A stretch of DNA of 64,000 bases from Toxotes chatareus (taxonomy: Eukaryota; Chordata; Actinopteri; Toxotidae), in NCBI GenBank assembly GCA_016801885.1, contig CM028890.1, forward strand, positions 9,230,001-9,294,000. Reading direction: 5' to 3'. Both the position numbers and the translations under genes were made by a program. Numbering within the stretch: the first letter of the stretch is position 1; the number at the start of each line of letters is the position of its first letter. The notes under the pieces were generated by a model. It saw nothing but the letters and a program-made list of their open reading frames with translations, was not told where the DNA came from and did not search any database. Below are positions 11,185-22,400 of this stretch, in pieces.

Positions 11185-12777
11185 TCAGTGTGAAAGTAAC
11201 ACCCACCTCAGGCAGCGGTCACTGCACTGAATGCCTGAATGGTTTTGTTAATACTAGTTTGGTTGAGATAATTGGTGTAATTGGTCTAATTATCACACTG
11301 TGCTTTGTGATTTGCATGTAGGTGGTGACCTTGTGGTACCGGCCTCCAGATGTGCTGTTCGGTGCTAAACTTTATTCTACCTCAATTGACATGTGGTCCG
11401 CTGGATGCATATTTGCAGGTTTGTTTGAAATAAGTTAGTCTATTTTTGTCTTTCAAGTGTTGTTCTGTTACTTGGTGGAACAAGGATCGAGTTGTAAGTA
11501 ATAAGAAAAGTTCATAATTCATCCACTTAAGTTAAATCACGACAGTGGTTAAACATCGCAAAGAGTTTACAGTATCTTTCAAATGTTTGAGCATAGCAGA
11601 GATAATACTAGACTTCATAAAAATTCATAGATATGGCACTTCTGCAGCTAATTCTTTTTTTATATGTATGGGGGCTGAAATTTAGAACAGCTTACCAGAT
11701 GATGTGAAATCTTTGGAATTTATTACAGTTTTCAAAACAGCATTTCAGTGAACATGTACAATTAGTATAATGGGGCAGGCCAAGGCCATTATGGAAATGA
11801 ATTATTTTACCTTTGACGGTTTTGCCCTTTTGTATTTCTGCATCTCTTTGATTGAATCTGTATGTTTGGTTTTCTTTTCCTGATGAATGTGGGTTATGGG
11901 TTTTGTTTTTTTTAATCATTTTAACCATGTTGTATTTTGTCCTTTTCAGAGCTGGCTAATGCTGGAAGGCCTTTATTCCCCGGGAACGATGTGGACGACC
12001 AGTTGAAAAGAATCTTCAGATATCTTTTACATTATTTATAGATATTGACAAGATGAGACTCTTGCTTGTACCGTTTTGCTGTGTGGGACTCTGAGACCAC
12101 AGAGGTTTGTTCAGGGCAAAACTATTGATCTACTATGTGATCAATGATTTACAAACACTCGGTCTGAACCGGCTGGACACACCTCTCTGTTAGAAAAAGT
12201 GTTTCTTTAACCACTTGTTACATTGTTGGGCACCCCAACTGAAGAACAGTGGCAGACAATGACCAAACTCCCAGATTACAAGGTAAATTATTTAACATCA
12301 TTCATTTTGTAACACCCGCAGTGTTAGCTTAGCTTTTACTGAATTCTTTAACTGAAATATTTTTAACTGCCTCTTTCTCTGCCTGCAGCCATATCCCATG
12401 TATCCAGCCACCACCTCACTGGTGAATGTGGTCCCCAAACTAAGTAGCACAGGACGGGATCTACTCCAGGTACTTTCATTTTAAACTTTCCTATATTTTT
12501 AATAAAAAAAAAAAAAAAAATGTTTTTGAGCTAATGCACACTCTGTGATCAATAAAAATGTTTTCTTCTGTAATGCTTGTGCAAGCAGCAGCTAGAAACT
12601 CATGCCAGTTCCTGCCAATATGCAGTTTTGCTTGCAAGAAATTTGATGCTGCTGCTCATGTATTAAAATATTTCCTTTGATCTCACCCAGAACCTGTTGA
12701 AATGTAATCCTGTCCAGAGGATCTCTGCAGAGGAGGCCTTGCAGCACCCTTACTTTGCTGATTTCTGCCCACCCTAA
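7894..12777 (+). CDS. cdk5: Cyclin-dependent kinase 5 (12 coding exons)
   Basis: Proline-directed Ser/Thr kinase, activated in neurons by p35/p39 rather than cyclins; acts in migration, synapse function and cytoskeletal control. Exons: 7894-7930, 8254-8342, 8436-8503, 8644-8704, 8787-8843, 9052-9147, 9419-9493, 11322-11418, 11950-12019, 12222-12282, 12389-12469, 12691-12777. They sum to 879 nt and 292 aa, the same length as human CDK5. Visible motifs: glycine loop GEGTYG (11-16, inhibitory Tyr15), catalytic Lys33, the diagnostic PSSALRE helix, HRDLKPQN (catalytic Asp126), DFG (Asp144), the activation segment with Ser159, and C-terminal ADFCPP. Nearly every residue matches the mammalian protein as I recall it. 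Intron 9 is AT-AC; the others are GT-AG. Intron 7 (9494-11321) is the largest and holds TA and TG microsatellites. Confidence 0.98.
10945..10967. repeat. (TA)n microsatellite in cdk5 intron 7
   Basis: About eleven uninterrupted TA units followed by a short T run. Confidence 0.85.
11154..11181. repeat. (TG)n microsatellite in cdk5 intron 7
   Basis: About fourteen uninterrupted TG units, 140 bases before exon 8. The position close to an acceptor site could affect splicing in longer alleles, which is speculation. Confidence 0.85.
12020..12221 (+). other. cdk5: AT-AC U12-type intron (cdk5 intron 9)
   Basis: The reading frame is continuous only if 202 nt are removed that begin ATATCTTTT and end AC. 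The 5' site is close to the U12 consensus ATATCCTTT. TTTCTTTAAC at 12202-12211 matches the U12 branch-site consensus (TTCCTTAAC), with the branch A about 11 nt from the 3' end. The join restores an Arg codon (AG|A) followed by [10 protein letters not shown] recall that mammalian Cdk5 also has an AT-AC intron here, so it is an ancient conserved feature. Confidence 0.92.
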
Positions 12778-13344
12778 ATGCTAAATTGCCTCTCAGTGAA
12801 CCTCAGCTGCCAGACTCAATCATCCTTCACTCTGCTGGTTTCATTAGGACCAGTCCCAACAAGGCAAATCCCTCACCGGTCTTCAAACACTCCCCTACAA
12901 TTCATTCTGTTGTGCCTCTGTGTGGAACAAAGTCCTAGTGGCTCTGCAAGGTTTTAGGCTATTTTAGTTGCAAGCCAGTTTAATTTGGTAGATAAACACC
13001 TCCCAGTTAATTAGCACTAATGTGAGAGTTTGCACTATGTGTTGCATTTCATAAATTTTATACCTGCAGAAATGGTTCTTAACAAGAAGCCTTTCTTATC
13101 CAAGAGAATTAATTTAACATGTACTGGCTATTTCTGACTTTTAAATGGTTGACGATGAATGAACAAAAGCTCTTTGAATCTGTGGCGATAGGAATCTAAA
13201 GTTCAAAGTGTTAGCATCAGTTACCCAGACGGCCTTTCTGACTTGATGGTTTCTGTTACTATTATAATAGGTTTTGCAAAGCAGTTCTGCCAGTATGCTT
13301 CCATTAATTGGGGTCTTGGTGGAGACTGAAGCCTGATGGGTAAT

Positions 13345-13720
13345 GGATTTTCGAGGCTAATACCAATATCAATATTTTAACATGTCAGCCAATATTCTTT
13401 TTTTTTTTTTTTTAGATAACACAAATAATAAACATTTAAACATTTTCAATGAGGATTGCTTAAATTTGGTTATTAAAGAATTTTCACCAAGATACATGTG
13501 TACTGAGTGGGATATTTTACAGCTGAAAAATAATCTTTTAAGTGCACACAGTTTGGCAGAATATGTAATTGAGACACTTTCTAAATGATCAAAAAAAAAA
13601 ACACAAACATCTGGCATTTTGGGGACTGAAGCTTGTAGGTACTTATTGGTCGCGATATACGCTGATACTGACAAATCTGAATTCAGCTAATATCCATTGA
13701 TTTATTGGCTCTAGTGGAGA
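13345..13720. repeat. Possible diverged interspersed repeat
   Basis: The ends contain related words such as GGCTAATACCAATATCAAT near 13357 and ATACGCTGATACTGACAAAT near 13658. They resemble the 'GATATCGGC/GGCTGATATC' type of teleost repeat I remember. An internal T run and an A run add low complexity. The family and boundaries are uncertain. Confidence 0.3.
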
Positions 13721-14566
13721 CCACAGATTCCTGGGGCAGCTAATGCCAAAAAACCACAGTTTAAAAATAAGTGATTTTAAATTGATCTGCCAGTTTTAGA
13801 ATCACAAGAGACTTTTTTTTTTCTTGGAGAACTGTAAAGGCTTAAAGTCAACATTGCCCCCTTTTTTGGGTTTGTGTGTTATCTGTATAACACTATTTAA
13901 TAAGTTTATGTTTATTTTCCATATTATTTCCTCAGAGGTTTCCTGGTTAGAGCTATGTGATTTGGTACTAATGACAGGGAAAATACTGCAGGGATGTCTC
14001 TTAAATAAGTTCTTCAATGAAACCAGAGTAAATATTCATCCATTATTCAAATATATTGTAGGAAACATTTTCTCTTAATTTTCTAAATTGTGTTGTTGTT
14101 TGCAGACAGAGTTCACATTTTTTGCTCTTTGTTAATCAGAATTGATTGATTGTAACTGTACTAACTGAAACCTGTCTCCATTGTGTTTTCCCTGTAATTA
14201 GATAATATAATTAGGACCAAAGTACATACCTCTATCCTGGAAACATCCTAGGAAATGACATATGTATTACTGTTATTTTTTTTATTTGTTTTCTTAACAG
14301 AACAGACTTCTATCACATTTCTATTTCTGATGTTTCACATGCCAACAGTTCATTATCCCACCAACTATTACAGAATTGTATAAAAGCATGGGAAGCTAAT
14401 TTATAATTTTCTTTTTTGTTCTCAGGCTTTTTATTTCCCATTTTGTATTTGAATTTTGTGCACTTTGTACCTGACAGTTTGATTTTCAGTCATTTAGTTA
14501 TCGATATTATTAAATATGTTGAACACTGACAGCCAGGATTATAGCCGGTTATCAATAAATGGGCCA

Positions 14567-14595
14567 ATATATATATATATATATATATACACACA
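14567..14595. repeat. (AT)n(AC)n microsatellite
   Basis: About eleven AT units continue directly into four AC units. Confidence 0.8.
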
Positions 14596-15456
14596 TCTTA
14601 TGTATGTTAACGACCAGTGGACCATGTGACACATTGCTATTGTTTGACAACATGCTTATCACATCTCAGCTTTTCTGAAATGCTTTTGTAATAGTTAAGA
14701 TAGAGATGAAAAAAAATGCAGATAATCTACCAATAATCTGTATTTTCATATAATGATTGTTTTGCACCATTAGCCGCTTCCATTTTGGTTACGTCTTATG
14801 TTAACATGGTTAATGGCTTGCAGTGTTATTTTACTTCAGATTATTACAGTGCTACTTATCCCATAAAAGCTTACATAATGAGTTGTGTTTAAAGTAGCTG
14901 TCTTAATAGGGAAAGGATTTATTTTCATTTTGCTTACGTAAGACAAGATAATGGATGCATGTATTTATTAATGATGGAATGTCTGCTCTTTTTTTTTTTG
15001 GCATTTTTCTTTTTTTAAATGTAGCAAAACTTCATTTGGTACAGAAACTCCTTTTGAATGATTTAAATAAGACTCAGATCTGTAGTATTTAGCAGACTCT
15101 TTTTAGGATTTAAAAATGTTGAAGGTTGTTTGTGGATTAAGTTTCTAATGAAAAAAACACAAAAGCAGTATTTCATTTTCTGGTGATGACAGGACATTTC
15201 AAACTGCTGTAGAGTTACTTCATACATTTTAATTTTTAATGAAGAGTGGATTTTGCACTTTGCTAGTATCTTTGCTTTTTGTTGGTAGAACTTGGGATGA
15301 ATATTGTCACTTCTTTTTGTGTATATTTCAGCCAATAAGACTCAATATTCAGTAAAGTCCACATAAATATGTTTGCTGTTGAGACTGGAAATTCATTCTT
15401 TACCTTTACCTTGGAAACAGCAGCTGGCAAAGTAACCTCACCACAGGGTCCAGTTA

Positions 15457-15556
15457 GTAGCCGTTCTGGAGTTTAGCATCAAATCCATGACAAGTGGGCA
15501 AACTCCATCTGTTGAGGAAGATCATGAGAAGTGAGCAAAAGCTCCAGAACAGCTAC
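15457..15556. repeat. Short foldback (inverted repeat) element
   Basis: GTAGCCGTTCTGGAGTTT at 15457-15474 is the near-perfect reverse complement of AAAGCTCCAGAACAGCTAC at 15538-15556, with a 63-base loop. The loop contains AAACTCCATCTGTTGAGGAA, which recurs in a close form near 50613. This suggests an old dispersed element with a hairpin shape. Confidence 0.5.
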
Positions 15557-17888
15557 CAAATGTTCATTGCTGTGAGACTGTTTAATCAATGCTTGCTTTT
15601 CTTTGGAAATACTTTACACAGCTTGCATATCAGTAGTCGTCTAAACAATGTCAGCATTTCGACAACAGGTCTTTGTTACATCTGCTGTTGTGCTGCGATT
15701 ATATTTTAAATAGTGATAAAAGTTTGACTTTAATTTCTGTCAACTTCAGTGTACAACAGCTGTGTCATCTTTGCTTTAAAGCACCTGAAAACCTGAAAGG
15801 TTTCTCAACAACATCATCATTATTAGGTAAAAGTCTGACTCTCAAAAACTCAGCTAGTCTGCTTCGTCAGGTCTGTGTGGTTGTGCTTTGATCAGAGTTT
15901 ACTGACAAAGACAACTGTCATCACATTTTGATTTAAAAGGTTTCATTCTGACTGGGACATGGAAGTGCACCTATGAGAAGAGCTCAGAGAAAAGCACAAG
16001 CACAGAAATCTCCTGTGTAAAATAATCAAGCTGCTCTAACCATAGCAGAATATTTTATGTTCATCTAGGATCCCATCACTCACACTGAGCAGGAGACAAA
16101 ATGTTTTCAGTGCCTTTCAGTCAGTGAACAGTTTAATCTGTCAGTAAGGTGGTTTGAAACTCTCGTGACAGTTTAAGACTGAGTACTTTACGCATAGTTA
16201 AGTGTGTATTAACTATTTAATGTACAGTTCAGAGTTAAAATCACATATCTACAATAAAATGCACATAGAGCATGTAGAGCCAGATGAAGCAAATCCAGTT
16301 CCCCAGATATGTGTGCGCATAAAAATCTTGATGTTGCCTGTAAGAAGCAGTCTTAAAGGCACATTTTTTTTAGTTTCAAGCCACATTATGTTTTTTGAAT
16401 TCCATAAAAATGTGTGATAGATGCTGCAGTTTTCCACATCTGCATATCATCTTTCTTTAGAGTTTTGCGTGATCCCAATCCTGGCTTGAGGAGGATTTGT
16501 ACCATAAAGATCCAAGACCTTGTACCACAGGATGTGGAGAACACGATTTTGTTTCATCTGGCTCTGAAAATACACTTTGGACAATACAAAGTGAATAGCA
16601 TGGCTAATATTACATTAAGAGACCAGAGATAATAGGGGATACACAATGGTCATGCAGGGAAGAAAATCAGGGATGTGCCATAAATTATTAAAAGTAAGAA
16701 TAAAATAATTCAGATCTCTGTTTGTTGTACAGTATAGTAACAGTATAGAATATTTTTTTTTTTTTTTACTTGGCCATAACTATGCAGTAAATGTCAATTC
16801 AGGACTACTTAATGAGCACAAACATTTCAGTAATAGTTTCTGCCAGTTCAGATACACTCTGCTGTTCTGTGACTGGTAGTAAGGCAGGGGGTGGGGAGAG
16901 AGGTAAACCCCCGAGGCATTACATATCCCCACAGTTTGCGGTAGGTGCTGGGTCATTTTTATGCTTTTGAACCCGACAACATGACACACACACTTAAAAT
17001 CATCATGACAATGCAGCATCGTCAGAATAGCATCATCGTGTAACATGAATTGGCATTTGTGTCCCTTTATTTGGCTGATGATGGTTATTGTACAGTTATC
17101 ATATCATACATCTGTGTCACAACTGGCAGCTGTTCAAGTCTACGTCCGTTCCAGCTGTTGAATACGTCATGAATTGAAAATGGGAATCCCAGATCAAATA
17201 ATTTCTATTAATGTCAATTTGATAACAGTGGTATCTTCTGATTCAGTGCATTTATTGCTCATGACACAACGCCACTGATTCACCCTTTTCTTTCTTTTTT
17301 TTTTTTTTTTTTTTTTTCTTGTTTCCTGAAAGGTAAAATTTCCATTTGGATAAAGTCTCTTCACGAGGTGGTCTCTGGCTCCTCTTGGAGTGCACTTATT
17401 CCTGATAATGCTGGAGCAGTGAACACACCATGTGTAACAGTGTGAGAGTTTAAAACTTGAGCCATAAAAGGTAGTCACAACCATAGACGTCCAGTCATTG
17501 GCTTTCGAGTGATGGCTGATCTCCAAGGGGTTTGTGCTTCACATCAACAGTCATCTAATACACAGACAACAGAGTAATAAAGCTACAGTGTTATGAACAC
17601 CACTCACTTGATCGGCATTATACTTGAAAGTTTCACATTTAAAAAATATTTTCAATAAAGTATTTATAGCGAAGGATGTGTAACTGTACCTACAAGTCCG
17701 TAATTGTGGTGTCAAGGATTTTAAATAACACGGAGAGGAAGTAGACATTAACGAGAAAGGAAGTAGAGTGACACGCAGGTAAGAAGAAAAGTTGTGTACA
17801 TGAGTAAGATGGGTAAATATAGAGTTTATTATACTTGATCATTTATACATCACAAACTGTTATTTGTGACTTGTTACATGTTCTGTAG

Positions 17889-17911
17889 TAATAATAATAA
17901 TAATAATAATA
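17889..17911. repeat. (TAA)n microsatellite
   Basis: About seven TAA units. Confidence 0.8.
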
Positions 17912-19402
17912 GGATACAATGGTGAAATTGTACAATGCATTTCTGTTATAAATCAACTGAACTGAATGGGGGCTGAGGTGCATGGTGGTTTTGATGTTTT
18001 GAGGCAATTCTCTTGGATCTAATAAAGTCTATCCAGCTGTCAGTCATGTTGTAATCACCAGTAACTTTCTATCTATATATATCTGTATTTATTTATATAT
18101 ATATTTGACAAATGTCTCACATGAGCAGTATAGAATTTCTTCATGGCATTTGATTGTGTTTATTTACAAATTTCTGTCAAGTTTAGGAATGTCACCAACA
18201 AGCCTTTTAACTCTAGTCATGTTCAATAGAGAATAGATTACTATCACAGGGGATTGTGCTGATGAACACCTTTAAGACGCGATAATGAAAAAATAGAATT
18301 ATTTAAAAGAAACAAGGCAGAAGAGAGCCTGATTGTTTTTGTTCTGATGAATTCCACGGAAATAAGGGCCAACCTTTACAGCAAGCTGAATGCTAGCATT
18401 ATTCTGTGAGTCACTATAGCAACACTATCCCCCCAAAAAAAAGGGAAACATAAATGAAAATTTAAATGTCTGCTATATAAAGATATAAAGATACAATCAA
18501 CAGCCTTTTTTTTGCCTCCTGACTCGCTTTTATATCCTTAATGTGTGTAAAAAGTCAATAAAGTTAACAAAAACATTCAATTCAGTAGCTTCTGTCATCC
18601 CTGGGGCCATGTGGAACACAACTAAACACTTGCATATACACAAATAATCAAGTTCCGCTTCTGTTTTTTAAATTGAATAAGCACAGTTGTCTAATTCACG
18701 AGGCAAATCAAAGCCTCGTAGTAGCAAAAGGCAACATGAAACACTAGTCTAGTGTTTTGATTCAGGTATGAGCAGCTCTTTAAACCAACAATCAGCTCGT
18801 CAAAGTGGAGCAGATTTCTAAAAAGGCTCTCCTGTTCTAACTGGTGACAGGTATAAGGTCACTCAATATGGCATCGGTTAGATGCCGGAGACGTAACACT
18901 GATAAGAAACTGCTACACACACCAATCCACATGTATTCTCTTTTTTTGTTTTGTTTTGTTTGTTTTTGATTGATGCACAGCAAAACTAGCACAACAGTAC
19001 TACGTAACTCTCGTAAATCTCAACACAGGTCAGAATCCCTTTTTTTTTTGGACACATTAATCTTTGATGATTGTATACTCTAAAGTGACTGGATAAGAAA
19101 AACAAAATCCACAAAATGAAACGTGAATAAATTAACATTGATGCCTCGACATGGCAGTTAAACCTGAGTTCTGTTTTGGAAGTGGTCTCTTGGTTTTTTT
19201 TTTGATTTTTTTTTCTGATGATAGTATTCTATTTCTATTCAGGCATTGATAAACTCTACTATACATCTTCGAGTTATGCACTCAACCCTTTTTCTGTTAA
19301 ATACATAAATTATTTCACAGTTTGCTGTCAAGTCCCCCAGATGTGCCACCCTACACCCAACCCCTACTTTATGTCGTCAACAAGCAAACTCCTCAAAGTT
19401 GC

Positions 19403-22400
19403 CTAGAGTCGGGTGACGAGGTAACATGTTCGGCGTGAATCCGAGACTGTCCGAGTGACTCCGGAGGGTGTCACAGGTGCTCTGCAAAACAGAGGGGAGG
19501 GAAGGAGGGAAGACGAGTTCAACCGGGTTAAGGGAGGGGTGATGAAGGGAGTGATGAGGATGAGGATGGGGATGAGGATGATAGAAGAAAGAAATGAGCC
19601 ACAGGTAAAATGAGAGAGACGTGGACGATCATGAAGAATTAAAAAAAAAAAGAAGAGGAAAAAAAACAGGTGGCGAGAAGAAACAAAAATAAAAATGAGG
19701 TTGATCGTTATTAATGCAACAGACACCAGGAGAGATTATATAAGGAAGGACAATGAATGACAGAAACATATGTGGACAATGATGAGGTAATGAATACAAC
19801 AGATTTGGAGGTTCCAAGATCAGCCACATCGCATATGTTTCACAGGTAGTGAGGAGAGAGTATAAAGAAAATTGGGGGAAGGTGGGGAAAGATGAATGAA
19901 AGGAGGGAGAGGAGAAAGAAAACAGCATATTTTTAGTCCTGTTTTTACACTAGCATGTTAAATGCTTTAAGTTACGGAAGTTGAAACATCCACATTCGTC
20001 TGCATTTCCCTGTGTGTGAGCTCACTGAGTGGATAACTGCTGATATGCGGATAACAACATTGGTGGCCCCATTGGCAAAAAAAAAAAAAAAAAGGCTATT
20101 CCAGCAGACAAAGAACCATTTATATGTTTGTGCAAACTCACTGCATGCGGACCTGTGATAACATCACAAAGTAATGCATCTAGTGATGTTATCTGGCACA
20201 AGCCTACAATGCATTGCCTCTAAATGGACCTCTGTGCTGCAGGGAAACCATAGATCTCATGTGGTTCAGTTTGTTTTTTTTTTACCAACAATTCAATAAA
20301 TCTGTGATCTGTTTTCACACAAGTACTGCGCTGTATCCTATGGGAAAGAAAGCATCATTAACCGGTGGAAGGAGCGAATTTTGCATAGGGCAGTGAGTCA
20401 AATCTTTATGCGCTTGGAGAATCCAACCAACTCGTATCTTCTGTTGAGCCGGTAAATACAGACACACACCAAACTAAACCTGCCCTGACACAGTGGTAGA
20501 TATTAAAATGCTCACTGCAGCTGGATAATCACCCCTTTTTTTTGTTGACTGTCTACTAAAGCCAACCAAATCATTTGTAGCCACTGAGGAAATGATGTAT
20601 GGGATGGTCTCAAGTATGTATGAAAGAGAGGGACAGCATGGGAGGGAGCATCTAATATCAATGGGGTGTGCTACCTGGGGGCATGATTAGGCGTGACACC
20701 AGGGCTGGTTGGGTTCTCTGGAAACTCCTGGAATAGACATGATGAAAAGAAAGATGGGTGAGGGTGACTGAAATGAAAATAAAACACAATGCAAATGCTA
20801 TTAGTTAAACTTATTGAGGGAATACTGCAAGTGAGGGTTTTCCCCAAAAGCACAGGGCAATTACTGTGATCCAGAGGTGTTGACGATCATTGAAGAGAAT
20901 GAAAGTCAAACTAAAAATAGATTCTAATAAACGACTAAACGCTTAACTTCATCATCAGGCTGTTTGAGTGGAGATGTGACAATGGACTAGTTGAAAAACG
21001 GTTACTGAATATGAGATAAAGGAAGTAAAGAGGATGGTTTATAGTAAGCAGGTGAACATATGACATGAATGGAGGAGAGTACAGTAAATATCACACCATG
21101 TCAGACTCTGGGAAAAGCATGACACTGACTGTAAATGTCAGCCCGCTGAAAAAATGCTTCGTCTAGTGCCACACTGTAATTGATCCTCCAAAAACCAGAC
21201 TGAAACAACCTCCTCCTTAACTTTGTCGGCTTAAGTTAACATAAATCCACATCTACTAAAGAGAGGAAACAACCTTTTTCAATCTTTTTTTTTCCACATC
21301 AGCTGTCAAACCGATTTCTAAATCCGAGGCAACCAAGCATGCATAAACACAATCCTCATGCAGACACAAACCCAGAACCTTTTCACCAATCTGAAGAGAC
21401 ACTGGGGAACAACCTGTCTTGCATGCTGTCTTTTTACTCGTGATGAAAAAGTCTTGGGCTTGTGTGACACATAACACATAATTAGAGCCTTGCATTTCCG
21501 AGATTCTGCCAAGAAGGCCGGATGCAAATTGGAAGATACAGTTAACTCAGGGACAAAAGGAAATGTCTGCCTTTCACTAAAATCTGCTTAAATGCTTTGG
21601 ATTAAAACAGCACCAGAAAAGAGGAAATGTTTTAGCTTTTAGTTTCTGTTTTTGCCTCCACAGTGAGGTGCAGAGATGGATTGGAGGCTTTTGGCTGTTA
21701 TTTGGACTTGGGACATGACCAGTAGTCCCCATGTGTTAGAAAGAAATGGATTAAGTGGTTATTACAAATTAGAATTTGTAATTAAATTTTATTGGCATTG
21801 ACGAAATATTAAGGATTAGAGTAAAGACTAAGACTAAACTTTTCCTTATTTATTACCTGGGGAATTTTGATGGTGGTTTTATTAATTTTATTTGTGAGTT
21901 GGGATCAGCATTTATACCTTTTATTTTTTTAAATTGATCAATAACACTAAATAATGCAGTTAAGTTTAGGATCACAATTGATACTAAATTCCTTTAAATG
22001 TTTACCAGTCACATGTACCTCAAGCATGTTATGCTTTTGTAGTCAGATTTGACTTAAACTTCATCCTATATTAGCACAAGAATTACACTAAAAAAATGAG
22101 TCTTCAGATGGAGATGATGGCGAAGGTTTGATTCAGCAGTATGTGCAGAACATTTGCTGATTGCTGATATTAAGAAGGTGCATTTCAGTTATAAATTATG
22201 TTTTAATTGCTCTGTATAAACCTTACATAACAGTCTGCAGAGGAAGTGAGGGTGCCTCTGGATGCAGTGTGTTTAACCGCTGGGCTCAACAAAGTGCTGT
22301 GATTTAGGGCAGGACAGGAATGCCTCACATTACTCCAGCTTTCATTTTGAAGTTAAAATGGGTTTCATTGCCTTAAAGGCTTTGAAAACGAGTTGATCGT

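Larger units (their letters stand above)
12778..19402. other. Region between the facing 3' ends of cdk5 and asic3
   Basis: The two genes converge here, so the stretch should contain both 3' UTRs. No further gene is recognised. Several AATAAA words occur on the + strand (for example 13427-13432) and several TTTATT words could serve the - strand, but none stands out as the functional site. It also contains diverged repeats, homopolymer runs and short microsatellites, including a (TAA)n run at 17889-17911. Confidence 0.5.

Noticed and set aside
11133..11321. 62-codon + strand open frame running up to cdk5 exon 8
   Set aside because: It is driven by the TG microsatellite and ends in the acceptor of exon 8; it does not match any kinase sequence.
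19403..19928. Open frames of about 100 codons on the - strand around 19.4-19.9 kb
   Set aside because: Only 19403-19481 is coding (last asic3 exon). The rest is purine/pyrimidine-rich low-complexity DNA upstream of its acceptor.
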